A stretch of 21,864 nucleotides of DNA from Succinatimonas sp. UBA6849 (GTDB taxonomy: Bacteria; Pseudomonadota; Gammaproteobacteria; Enterobacterales; Succinivibrionaceae). The notes under the pieces were generated by a model, which saw nothing but the letters and a program-made list of their open reading frames with translations, did no database searches and was not told where the DNA came from. Made by a program: the position numbers and the translations under genes. The DNA lies in the NCBI GenBank assembly GCA_002449335.1, contig DKDL01000072.1:102154-124017 (forward strand), in the 5' to 3' direction. This document shows positions 1 to 6,844 of this stretch, piece after piece. How positions within the stretch are numbered: position 1 is the stretch's first letter; every line of letters starts with the position of its first letter.

Positions 1-524
1 GGTGCATCTGGCCAGAAGTGCACAGAAGTACCGGTATCTTTTTTAGCACAGGTACCGATTTGAGTTAGTTCCTGAGTCTTATTGCCACCTTCATAGGTGA
101 TCTGATAGACAATACCACCTCTTTTTACGGTTGCAATTAACTTCTTTGACAAAGCATTTACAACTGATACACCTACACCATGCAGACCGCCTGAGAATTT
201 GTAAGAATCAGAATTGAACTTACCACCTGCGTGTAACTTAGTTAAGATAAGCTCAATTGCAGGGATCTTCTCTTCAGGATGTAAATCAACAGGCATACCA
301 CGACCGTTATCAGTTACCTCTAAAGACTCATCCTCGTATAAAACGACATCAATCTTATTGGCAAAACCTGCTACAGCTTCATCTACACTGTTATCGATAA
401 CTTCCATACCCAAATGATTTGGATTTGTAGTATCAGTATACATACCAGGTCTTCTTCTAACTGGTTCTAGACCTTTTAATACTTCGATGGAAGCGCCTGA
501 ATAATCTTTTACATTGTCTGACAT
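1..524 (-). CDS. parE: DNA topoisomerase IV subunit B, N-terminal part (runs off left edge)
   Basis: This is the N-terminal GHKL ATPase part of the type IIA topoisomerase subunit that pairs with ParC to decatenate daughter chromosomes. 174 codons are visible and the rest lies beyond base 1. ATP-site motifs are clear: the N-box with N45 (VIDNSVDEA), TDNGRG at 71-76, and the glycine-rich lid GGLHGVGVSVVNALS at 112-126. The early segment RPGMYTDTTNPNHLG is typical of ParE; GyrB normally carries a YIGDT-type sequence there. The ATG at 522-524 is the natural start and gives the usual short ParE leader, although the upstream purine stretch (AAAAGAT) is a weak ribosome site. Downstream of the neighbouring two-component genes on the same strand, and near yqiA, cpdA and nudF, it matches the E. 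coli parE region. Identity is secure. Confidence 0.95.
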   Translation of the reverse strand, partial: MSDNVKDYSGASIEVLKGLEPVRRRPGMYTDTTNPNHLGMEVIDNSVDEAVAGFANKIDVVLYEDESLEVTDNGRGMPVDLHPEEKIPAIELILTKLHAGGKFNSDSYKFSGGLHGVGVSVVNALSKKLIATVKRGGIVYQITYEGGNKTQELTQIGTCAKKDTGTSVHFWPDA

Positions 525-984
525 ATGAATCTTTTTATGCTTTGAAATAAATCTTTTGAATTGATTTTTATATAGGTTCGTTGTTGTTTTGAATACTGTA
601 ATAATAGCACAAAGCGCTATTTTTCGTTAGTAAAAGCATGTGTTGGCAAGCAGATCTGAAGGCTATGTCGTGATTTTATTGCCAAAACATTAAATTATGA
701 ATATTGTTATACTATTAAATCAGGATTGTGACACAATATTGTGACATTTTGAACTCTTAAAGCCTCGAATTTTGTTACAAAATGGTGTTTTTAACTTTCG
801 TATTTCGTGAAAATTTTAGTTTTTTATCTTTAAATTCAATTTATTAGATATTTTACACATATATTGTAAAAACAGTGTTTTTTAATTAAGTTAGAGAAGG
901 CTTCATACTATGAATTTCGTTATAGTTAATTTAATTCAGAACTATCTAGTGAGAGAAAACAGATTTAATTAAGAAAAAGGAGTT
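525..984. other. 460-base intergenic region upstream of parE with three small dyads
   Basis: AT-rich spacer between the sensor kinase stop and the parE start; both genes are on the minus strand, so it should hold the parE promoter. I could not pick a convincing -35/-10 pair. Visible structure: a dyad at 603-621 (AATAGCAC, AAA, GCGCTATT; one G-T wobble on the minus strand); a direct repeat ATTGTGAC at 725-732 and 738-745, overlapping a perfect 12-bp palindrome CACAATATTGTG at 732-743; and a 7-bp inverted repeat TTTTACA/TGTAAAA with a 7-base spacer at 851-871. No obvious terminator for the kinase gene is present. A 20-codon plus-strand reading frame at 910-972 is not supported as a gene. Confidence 0.6.
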
Positions 985-2397
985 TTAGCTTAGCTTAAAG
1001 GTAACTTTAGCTCTTAAACCACCTTCTTTGCGGTTCTCAAGTGAGATCTTAGCTCCAATCTCATCACAGGCAGATTTTACAATGGAAAGGCCTAAACCTG
1101 TGCCTTCTATTTTGGCGGTATCTCCTCCTACTCTGTAGAAAGCGTTGAATACTTTGGTTAGATCTTCTTGAGACAGACCAGGACCTGTGTCTTCTACAAA
1201 GATAGTAATTTCATGGTCATGTTTTACACAGCTTAAATCACACTGACCGCCTTTTGGAGTGTACTTTAATGAGTTACTTACAAGATTTGAGATCACAGTC
1301 TTCACGCTTGATCTATCTGAGTATAAAGAGATAGCACAGTTACCAACCAGACCTAAATCAATATCATTGTCATCAGCCAATGAGCCTAAGTCATCAATGA
1401 TTTCAACGAACAGTGACTTTACATCAAAGTTTGAGTAGTGAAGTTCACGACCGCATTGAGAGCGTGCATAAGCTAAAAGATCATTAGTTAATTTTCTTTG
1501 GCGTGAGATTGCAAGTTTTAACTGATGAACTTTGTCAGCCTCATCTTTTGGCAGGATGTCCTCTTTTAAAGCCTGAGCCTGCAGTGAGATAGCTGTAAGA
1601 GGAGTTCTCATTTCATGAGCAGCATCTGCGATAAACCTGCGCTCGTTTTGCAAAGCTCCTGCTGTCTTATTAAAGAGGCGGTTAATAGAATCAATAAAGA
1701 CATCAAGCTCTGAAGGTAGTGTATGCCCTGTTACAGGAGTTAAGTCACTCTCACGGCGCATATCAAGTTCTTTAGCAAGTCTCTTTACCGGTAAGAACAT
1801 GATATTTACAAATAAGATGACGCATGGAATATAGATAGCAACTAACAGTAAGAACTCAAACAAGGAGCTGATTAAAGCCTGGTTTACCAGAGCTTCCATA
1901 AGCTCAAATGGTCTTGCTACTACGAATCTGACACCTGCTTTATTGGTAGCTACATAAGCTCTTACACGTCTGTCGTTAATTAAAACTGAATACAGACCGT
2001 CATCAATACCTACAGGGAAATAAAAGGTCTCACCTGGTTGAGCATAGACAGGTGCGATGATGATCTCCTGATGCTTATCAAAGAGATCGTTTAATGATGG
2101 AATTGGTAGGAAAGAACGTTCTAGCTCATGGCGCAACATCAGATTGCCTTTAAAGTCACGGAACAGACGACGTCTGAAATTAGGACCTTCCCATGACTTA
2201 GGAAGCATCATGTCATAGTTGATGATAACACCTGCAATCTGAGCTAACTCCTCATCAACATAAAAGCCAATCTCATTCATGGCTTTGTTGTAGGAACGAT
2301 AGCAACTAAAGCCTGTATAGAGAATGCCTATACAAGCTAAGACAATGCACAGCTTAAAACGTAAGGAACGGATTAGTTTCCTTTGACGACTTTCCAA
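985..2397 (-). CDS. sensor histidine kinase, QseC/PmrB-like
   Basis: Inner-membrane two-component sensor kinase that should phosphorylate the response regulator encoded just upstream. Order in 470 residues: a TM helix (~14-32), a periplasmic sensor segment (~33-175), a second TM helix (~178-200), a short HAMP-like linker, then dimerisation/phosphotransfer and ATPase domains. The H-box FIADAAHEMRTPLTA puts the phospho-accepting histidine at H261. The N-box is at 371-381, the G1 box EDTGPG at 402-407, the F-box at 417-422 and the G2 box GTGLGLSIV at 432-440, so all kinase motifs are present. The gene overlaps the regulator by 25 bp and appears to start at a TTG; the next in-frame ATG is residue 40, inside the periplasmic part, so it is too late. 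The H-box resembles QseC more than PmrB, but the stimulus cannot be read from sequence. Confidence 0.88.
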   Translation of the reverse strand: MESRQRKLIRSLRFKLCIVLACIGILYTGFSCYRSYNKAMNEIGFYVDEELAQIAGVIINYDMMLPKSWEGPNFRRRLFRDFKGNLMLRHELERSFLPIPSLNDLFDKHQEIIIAPVYAQPGETFYFPVGIDDGLYSVLINDRRVRAYVATNKAGVRFVVARPFELMEALVNQALISSLFEFLLLVAIYIPCVILFVNIMFLPVKRLAKELDMRRESDLTPVTGHTLPSELDVFIDSINRLFNKTAGALQNERRFIADAAHEMRTPLTAISLQAQALKEDILPKDEADKVHQLKLAISRQRKLTNDLLAYARSQCGRELHYSNFDVKSLFVEIIDDLGSLADDNDIDLGLVGNCAISLYSDRSSVKTVISNLVSNSLKYTPKGGQCDLSCVKHDHEITIFVEDTGPGLSQEDLTKVFNAFYRVGGDTAKIEGTGLGLSIVKSACDEIGAKISLENRKEGGLRAKVTFKLS

Positions 2398-3053
2398 CCC
2401 ACACCTCTGACGTTTTTAATATTAGAAGCACCGACCTTCTTTCTTAAATTGTGAATGATAAATTCAACTGCATTTGATTCAACTTCTTCACCAAAAGCGT
2501 AGATCTTATCCTCAATAGCTTCACGTGATAATACAGCGCCAGGGCGGCGTAGCAGAGCTTCTAAAAGAGCATATTCTCTTGAGGTTAAAGGCTGAACAGA
2601 TTCATTACCATCCTCACCTTTTACCTTTACTTCATGAGTTACAGGATCTAATGTCAAAGCTCCATTTGACATCATCACAGTATCTTTTGATACGGTTGAT
2701 CTGCGTGTTACAGCTCTAATTCTTGCTAAAAGCTCTACAAGATCAAATGGCTTAACCACATAATCGTCAGCACCAATATCAAGACCTAAAACTCTGTCAT
2801 CAAGACCATCACGAGCAGTGATAATAATTACAGGAGTGGAGATATTCTCGCTACGCCACATCTTTAACAGTTGCACACCGTCAATGCCTGGCAAGCCTAA
2901 ATCTAAAAGAATGCAGTCATAGCTAATATCTTTAGGTGCATACTGAGCCTGATTACCGTCAGCGATACAGTCAACAGCATAGGCACTAGATTTTAGACCT
3001 GACTCAATTGCCTTGGAAATTAAAGGATCGTCTTCAACTACCAGGATACGCAT
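2373..3053 (-). CDS. OmpR/PhoB-family response regulator, QseB/PmrA-like
   Basis: DNA-binding response regulator of 226 residues, the usual length for the family. The receiver domain (1-~118) has the acidic pair E7/D8/D9, the phospho-acceptor D51 (LLDLGLPG), T79 and K101 (VKPFD). A winged-helix effector domain follows (~128-222) and ends in the family signature NVRGVGWKV. A good ribosome site (AGGAGAG) lies just before the ATG. It forms a two-gene operon with the downstream sensor kinase, sharing 25 bp. The pair sits between yqiA and parE, which are adjacent in E. coli, so this looks like a local insertion or rearrangement; in E. coli qseBC lies in the nearby parC region. A 9-bp hairpin occupies its leader. 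Target genes are unknown. Confidence 0.9.
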   Translation of the reverse strand: MRILVVEDDPLISKAIESGLKSSAYAVDCIADGNQAQYAPKDISYDCILLDLGLPGIDGVQLLKMWRSENISTPVIIITARDGLDDRVLGLDIGADDYVVKPFDLVELLARIRAVTRRSTVSKDTVMMSNGALTLDPVTHEVKVKGEDGNESVQPLTSREYALLEALLRRPGAVLSREAIEDKIYAFGEEVESNAVEFIIHNLRKKVGASNIKNVRGVGWKVVKGN

Positions 3054-3359
3054 ACTCTCTCCTTTATAAAATTCTCTAAAAACAAGCTTCGCTTGTTTTA
3101 CTAAAACTGTTATTTGTTATCTATTTTGATTCAGATAAGCACCTGCTTTTAATAAGCGATGGTATCTTGCAATCAATAACAGTTGCTGTGTTTTAGTTCT
3201 ATCTTTCTATATTTTATTATCCACAAAAAGACTTAGGATAAATTTAGATTGCAAGAACTTGTGTAAAAAATCGTGTTTAACACCTATTCAGTTTTAAAGC
3301 TCTTCTTACATTTTAAAGATCATCTTGTTTTAAGAACTTTAAAATCCTATGTTCTTTAG
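3054..3359. other. 306-base spacer between yqiA and the response regulator
   Basis: No reading frame of note. Besides the hairpin at 3079-3099 there is a 10-bp inverted repeat AACTGTTATT (3105-3114) / AATAACAGTT (3175-3184) separated by 60 bases, which could be a pair of regulator sites. The two-component promoter should lie here, but I could not fix a clear sigma-70 pair. Confidence 0.5.
3079..3099. promoter_or_regulatory. 9-bp perfect hairpin in the response-regulator leader
   Basis: AAAACAAGC (3079-3087), a three-base loop, then GCTTGTTTT (3091-3099). On the minus strand it starts about 45 bases upstream of the response-regulator ATG and ends in a short T run that is part of the stem. It could be a weak terminator for yqiA, or a leader attenuator for the two-component operon. 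The fold is seen directly; the role is inferred. Confidence 0.5.
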
Positions 3360-3959
3360 TTAGTCCTTTTTAAAGAACTCAACAATCTTATCGACTTCAT
3401 CTTCAAAATCGTCATAGCCGTGTGAGCCGCCATCTTTTAAAGAGAAGCCTCCTACACCACCACGCATAAAGAATTTTAAGGCATAGGTATAATCTAAAAC
3501 CTCATCCCCTGCCTGTAAGAAGACACTGGCATTTTTAAGATTGAATTTTGGTAAAAGAGCTTCCTGACTCTCAAGATACTCAAGATCAATCTCTTCAATC
3601 TTAAACTCATGTCCTGTATCAAAATTCTTTAAAGTAGTACCTACATGATTGTTGTCTCTTACAAATTTAACTGGATACAGACATGGATTTACAAGAGCTA
3701 CTTTTAAGTCATACTTGATGCTCAAAAGCATGGCCATAAAACCGCCTAATGAACTTGCAGCAAGACATACTTTAGGATCTTCTTTTAAAAGAGATTGTAT
3801 CTGTTCATTTAGCTCTTCCATAGCAACTTTAAAGTTATCTGAAAAATCTAATGAGACGAACTTAATGTCTTTGTAATTTCTCTCAAGCTCTGCTTTCATG
3901 ATTTGGGCTTTCTTAGCTTTAGAGCTTGAACAAAAACCATGTATGTATGCGATGATCAT
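3360..3959 (-). CDS. yqiA: YqiA-family alpha/beta-hydrolase esterase
   Basis: Small cytoplasmic alpha/beta hydrolase of the UPF0227/YqiA family, 199 residues against about 193 in E. coli. The YqiA-type N-terminus IAYIHGFCSSS (3-13) supplies the oxyanion region. The nucleophile elbow ASSLGG places the serine at S70, with alanine where GxSxG enzymes usually have the first glycine. D152 (or D156) and H180 (GGSHGYDDF) complete a plausible triad. Thioesterase or palmitoyl-CoA hydrolysis is reported for the family; the physiological substrate is uncertain. A clear AAGGAAG ribosome site precedes the ATG. Synteny with parE and cpdA supports the name. It is divergent from the AAA ATPase gene. Confidence 0.87.
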   Translation of the reverse strand: MIIAYIHGFCSSSKAKKAQIMKAELERNYKDIKFVSLDFSDNFKVAMEELNEQIQSLLKEDPKVCLAASSLGGFMAMLLSIKYDLKVALVNPCLYPVKFVRDNNHVGTTLKNFDTGHEFKIEEIDLEYLESQEALLPKFNLKNASVFLQAGDEVLDYTYALKFFMRGGVGGFSLKDGGSHGYDDFEDEVDKIVEFFKKD

Positions 3960-4118
3960 TTTGTCTTCCTTATAAAACAGCGTTATCTGAACTAGTTTGT
4001 TTTTAGGTGTAGTTTACAAAGCTAGCTTTACCTTCTAACACTGTATTCATGTATTGAGTTCGTAGTCTTACTTAGGTAAATGATATTCGTGTAGGCTCAA
4101 AAGATCTATGTCAAAAGT

Positions 4119-4194
4119 GCAAATATTTGGACTAGTATCTTAAAACTAATGACAAAAGCATTTTCATAAAATGATCATCTAGTCCAAATTTTGC
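4119..4194. repeat. long imperfect inverted repeat (16/17-bp arms)
   Basis: The left arm GCAAATATTTGGACTAG (4119-4135) is the reverse complement of the right arm CTAGTCCAAATTTTGC (4179-4194) apart from one extra base. The 43-base loop contains the first copy of the phased repeat. There is no T tract, and it lies between divergent starts, so a terminator is unlikely. It may be a cruciform or operator dyad, or a small mobile-element remnant. Confidence 0.75.
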
Positions 4195-4288
4195 CTCATA
4201 AAATGTAATTAAATACTAATATTTGTCTCATAAAATGTGTTTTAATTTTAAAAATTGGCTCATAAAATGTGCTAATTTTACTATATTG
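4161..4288 (+). repeat. four-copy motif array with exact 32-bp period
   Basis: TCATAAAATG recurs at 4164, 4196, 4228 and 4260, exactly 32 bp apart each time. The last three copies share the longer 12-mer CTCATAAAATGT. The 20-22 bases between copies are AT-rich and not conserved, which points to a phased binding-site array rather than a simple tandem duplication. 32 bp is about three helical turns, so all copies face the same side of DNA. The array ends about 60 bases before the ATPase ATG and overlaps its likely promoter. Confidence 0.85.
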
Positions 4289-4345
4289 AGTTAAACACAA
4301 AGCAAGAACAAACCTTTAAGAGAACAGAAAAAGTAGGATAAGGTT

Positions 4346-5683
4346 ATGTACTACACTCGTAAGATAGATACATTCTTACAGGAATGGAAAAATGATCCTG
4401 ACCATCTACCTTTAATTGTTAAAGGCGCACGTCAAACAGGTAAGACTGAGTCTATTCTGCATTTTGCATCAAACAACTATGAGAACGTGATCTATATAAA
4501 CTTTGCACTGCAAAAGAAGTTTCTTAAAATTACAGCCGATGGTTATGACGCAGGCTCTGTAATTAAGAACATCTCATTAGTTGATCCTAAGCTTAACTTT
4601 GTAGCACATAAAACTCTCATCATCTTTGATGAAATCCAAGAAAATCCTGACATTGCCACTACCTTAAAAAGTTTCAAACTTGATAGTAATTATGATGTGA
4701 TCTGCTCAGGCTCAATGCTTGGCATTAACTATAAAACCATTAACAGTAATAGCGTAGGTTACAAAACTGACTATGAAATGCATTCTTTTGATTTTGAGGA
4801 GTTCTTATTAGCTAAAGGCTATTCTCAGTCTCAAATTGATTCATTACTTTCGCATATGCAAAATCTTGAACCTTTTACTGAAAATGAGTTTGAAATCTTC
4901 CGTGGATTATTTTTAGACTTTTCAGTACTTGGTGGAATGCCGGCCGTAATTAAAGCTTATCTTGAGAGTAACAACTTCTCTAAAGCACTGCAAATCCAAA
5001 AGCAACTTCTTCTTGACTACGAAGAGGATGTAAAAAAATACTCAACAGGCGTTGAGCAGAAAAAGATCTTAGAAGTATACAGAAGTATTCCTGCGCAACT
5101 TGCTAAAGAGTTTAAAAAATTCCAATACACAAAGATTTCACCAAAAGCAAGATCTAAAGATTATTTTGGTTGTGTTGAATGGCTAAAAGACGCAGGTGTT
5201 ATCAACAAATGTGATTGTTTGAACTTTCCTGAGTTGCCTTTAAAAGGTAATGTAGATAACAACAAATTTAAACTTTACTTTGCAGACACCGGACTTCTTG
5301 TTGCAAGCCTAGATGAAGAAGCATCTGATGATCTTCGGGAGAATAAAAATCTTGGAGTTTACAAAGGTGCTGTGTACGAGAATTTAGTTGCTGATGCCTT
5401 AGTTAAGCAAGGATTTGGCCTTTATTACTTTAAAAAGGATAACTCCACCTTAGAAGAGGATTTCTTTGTAAGGACCAAAGATGAGCTTATTCCTGTAGAA
5501 GTAAAATCTTGGAACAACAAGGCAAAATCGCTTACAACCTTAATTCAAAGTGATCATTATCCAATGATTAAGCAAGGCATTAAGTTTGGTAACTGCAATA
5601 TCGGCAAAAGCAATGACATTATCTCTTTTCCGTACTTTGTGTGCTGTATGTTAAAGAGATATCTAAAAACACTTGATAGCTGA
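4346..5683 (+). CDS. AAA_14/DUF4143 ATP-binding protein
   Basis: Predicted ATPase of the widespread AAA_14 plus DUF4143 family, 445 residues, full length for the group. The Walker A motif GARQTGKT is at 27-34 (K33), Walker B LIIFDEIQ at 91-98 (D95, E96) and a sensor-like SGS at 121-123. The C-terminal DUF4143 part shows a PD-(D/E)xK-like pattern: E345 (YEN), D372, then E385 and K387 (IPVEVKS), as in restriction-endonuclease-like folds. The biological role of this family is not established. It has a good AGGATAAGG ribosome site. It is a lone plus-strand gene wedged between yqiA and cpdA, which are close neighbours in E. coli, and such genes often vary between strains, so acquisition is likely. 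The phased array just upstream suggests dedicated control. Confidence 0.9.
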   Translation: MYYTRKIDTFLQEWKNDPDHLPLIVKGARQTGKTESILHFASNNYENVIYINFALQKKFLKITADGYDAGSVIKNISLVDPKLNFVAHKTLIIFDEIQENPDIATTLKSFKLDSNYDVICSGSMLGINYKTINSNSVGYKTDYEMHSFDFEEFLLAKGYSQSQIDSLLSHMQNLEPFTENEFEIFRGLFLDFSVLGGMPAVIKAYLESNNFSKALQIQKQLLLDYEEDVKKYSTGVEQKKILEVYRSIPAQLAKEFKKFQYTKISPKARSKDYFGCVEWLKDAGVINKCDCLNFPELPLKGNVDNNKFKLYFADTGLLVASLDEEASDDLRENKNLGVYKGAVYENLVADALVKQGFGLYYFKKDNSTLEEDFFVRTKDELIPVEVKSWNNKAKSLTTLIQSDHYPMIKQGIKFGNCNIGKSNDIISFPYFVCCMLKRYLKTLDS

Positions 5684-5707
5684 CTGTGGCAGCTAACAGA
5701 GGCAGAG

Positions 5708-5746
5708 GTAGCAGTTGCTACTAAAGATAACTAGCAGTAACTGCTA
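5708..5746. repeat. two adjacent small hairpins at the convergent ATPase/cpdA junction
   Basis: GTAGCA-GT-TGCTAC (5708-5721) and TAGCAGT-A-ACTGCTA (5732-5746) are both perfect. The second overlaps the cpdA stop codon. AGCAGTT (5710-5716) can also pair with AACTGCT (5739-5745), giving an alternative fold. With no T tract it is not a canonical terminator, but it may act as an mRNA end barrier for both genes. Confidence 0.6.
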
Positions 5747-6568
5747 ATAACCATCAACATCCATATTAGGAATAAAAGTGTTGTTATTAAGTCTGTAGAC
5801 TTTAGTATCAACAGTGCCGTCAGGCTTAAATGCAAGATAACGCCAGCCTGGAGCTAAAAGATCTAAAGCAAAGTCATTTGATCTTGGAGTGAACTGAATA
5901 GAGGTTGATGGTGTTGCTATATAGCGAATACCGCGCTCTACAGTATCAAATTCCTGATGAATATGACCTGTTACCACACAGCGAACATCATTGATCCTGT
6001 GTATATAGGTATTAAATTCATCAAGATTATGCATAGTCTGGGTATCAAGCCAGGCTGAGTTTACCAAAAGTGGCATATGGTGAACTAATATTGCCATATG
6101 CTGTGATGGTGAACGGCGTGAACAGAAAGCAGCATAATCTAATTGTTTACGCTGGATCCAGCCGTGAGGTACAGCATAAACCTCAGAATTTAAGAAAACG
6201 AATTGCCATTTAGGAGTAATTACATTTTTAGCAATTTGTACGCCCAGTCTTTCAAAGATGCGATACATTAAAGGACCATCATCATGATTTCCTGGTAAGA
6301 AAAACACTGGTTTTTCAAGTACTGAAATGATGTTGGCAAAATGCTGATATGAGGTAGCAGAATAATCCTGCGAAATATCACCTGTAAAGGCAATAAAATC
6401 ATAGTCAAAGTTCTGTGCACGCACAGCTTCAACTACTGCCTTAAAACTCTCTGAAGTGTTTACTCCGAGCAGATCTTTACTCTCGTCTGCAAATAGATGG
6501 CAGTCTGTTAACTGTAAGACTCTCACAGTGCCATCGGCTGATGCCGGAGTGATATATCTAGGGGCCAT
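5744..6568 (-). CDS. cpdA: 3',5'-cyclic-AMP phosphodiesterase, class III
   Basis: Metallophosphoesterase that hydrolyses cAMP to AMP, tuning CRP-dependent regulation. Its 274 residues are close to the roughly 275 of E. coli CpdA. All metal-binding motifs are present in order: D22-x-H24 (LTDCH), GD with D64, GNHD with N94/H95, H163-H164, and GHIHQ with H202/H204. The C-terminal CpdA-type segment (TPSTSIQFTPRSNDF) also matches. The ATG at 6566-6568 follows only a weak CGGATA ribosome site. It is preceded by the nudF terminator and so should have its own promoter. An 8-bp hairpin lies about 65 bases upstream of the start. E. coli yqiB, which sits between cpdA and nudF there, is missing. Other cyclic nucleotides cannot be excluded as substrate. 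Confidence 0.92.
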   Translation of the reverse strand: MAPRYITPASADGTVRVLQLTDCHLFADESKDLLGVNTSESFKAVVEAVRAQNFDYDFIAFTGDISQDYSATSYQHFANIISVLEKPVFFLPGNHDDGPLMYRIFERLGVQIAKNVITPKWQFVFLNSEVYAVPHGWIQRKQLDYAAFCSRRSPSQHMAILVHHMPLLVNSAWLDTQTMHNLDEFNTYIHRINDVRCVVTGHIHQEFDTVERGIRYIATPSTSIQFTPRSNDFALDLLAPGWRYLAFKPDGTVDTKVYRLNNNTFIPNMDVDGY

Positions 6569-6631
6569 TTTTTTTATCCGTTATAAGCCTATTTAAATTT
6601 CATAAGGTGTAAATTTGTTTCTTTTAATAAC

Positions 6632-6652
6632 TCTAAATGAAGTGCATTTAGA
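6632..6652. promoter_or_regulatory. 8-bp dyad upstream of cpdA
   Basis: TCTAAATG (6632-6639), loop AAGTG, CATTTAGA (6645-6652), a perfect stem. It could be a leader hairpin or an operator. The fold is clear; the function is inferred. Confidence 0.45.
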
Positions 6653-6730
6653 TGCTCTAGATTGTAGAAAAAATGTCTTAAAAATAACTTTACAGACTAC
6701 GCATTTTGCAAATTTGGTATAAATGCACAG

Positions 6731-6782
6731 AAAAAAGAAAGCCAGACATAGTTTTTCTTAAAAAATAAGAATTTAGTCTGGC
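6731..6782 (-). terminator. rho-independent terminator of nudF
   Basis: Outer stem GCCAGAC (6741-6747) / GTCTGGC (6776-6782), inner stem TTCTTA (6755-6760) / TAAGAA (6766-6771). On the minus strand it is followed by the U-rich tract TTTCTTTTTT (6731-6740). It lies 60 bases after the nudF stop and separates nudF from cpdA. Between the stop and this stem is a small perfect dyad TTGTGA-TG-TCACAA (6828-6841) of unknown role. Confidence 0.75.
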
Positions 6783-6844
6783 AATTTTATAGAAAGGACC
6801 ACTTTTGTGGATAATAAATTATCAAATTTGTGATGTCACAAGCA

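Larger units (their letters stand above)
3960..4345. other. 386-base divergent intergenic region with repeats
   Basis: Lies between the starts of yqiA (minus) and the AAA ATPase (plus), so it should carry both promoters. No gene is visible. Its right half holds an imperfect inverted repeat and a four-copy 32-bp-phased motif array, each listed separately. A candidate plus-strand promoter overlaps the last motif copy: TTGGCT at 4255-4260 and TACTAT at 4279-4284 with an 18-base spacer, each matching 4 of 6 consensus bases. Confidence 0.6.

Noticed and set aside
725..745. CRP-type site (TGTGA-N6-TCACA)
   Set aside because: The TGTGA elements are direct, not inverted, repeats at 13-bp spacing, so it does not fit the CRP consensus. 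The dyad at 6828-6841 has a two-base rather than six-base spacer and fails too.
910..972. 20-codon plus-strand ORF after an AGAAGG-like site
   Set aside because: It has no downstream gene to lead, no recognisable composition, and sits in an AT-rich spacer where such short frames are expected by chance.
4119..4194. rho-independent terminator
   Set aside because: It lies between divergent gene starts, the loop is 43 bases and no T tract follows either arm.
4161..4288. CRISPR array
   Set aside because: The conserved unit is only 10-12 bases, spacers are AT-rich intergenic sequence, and no cas gene is nearby.
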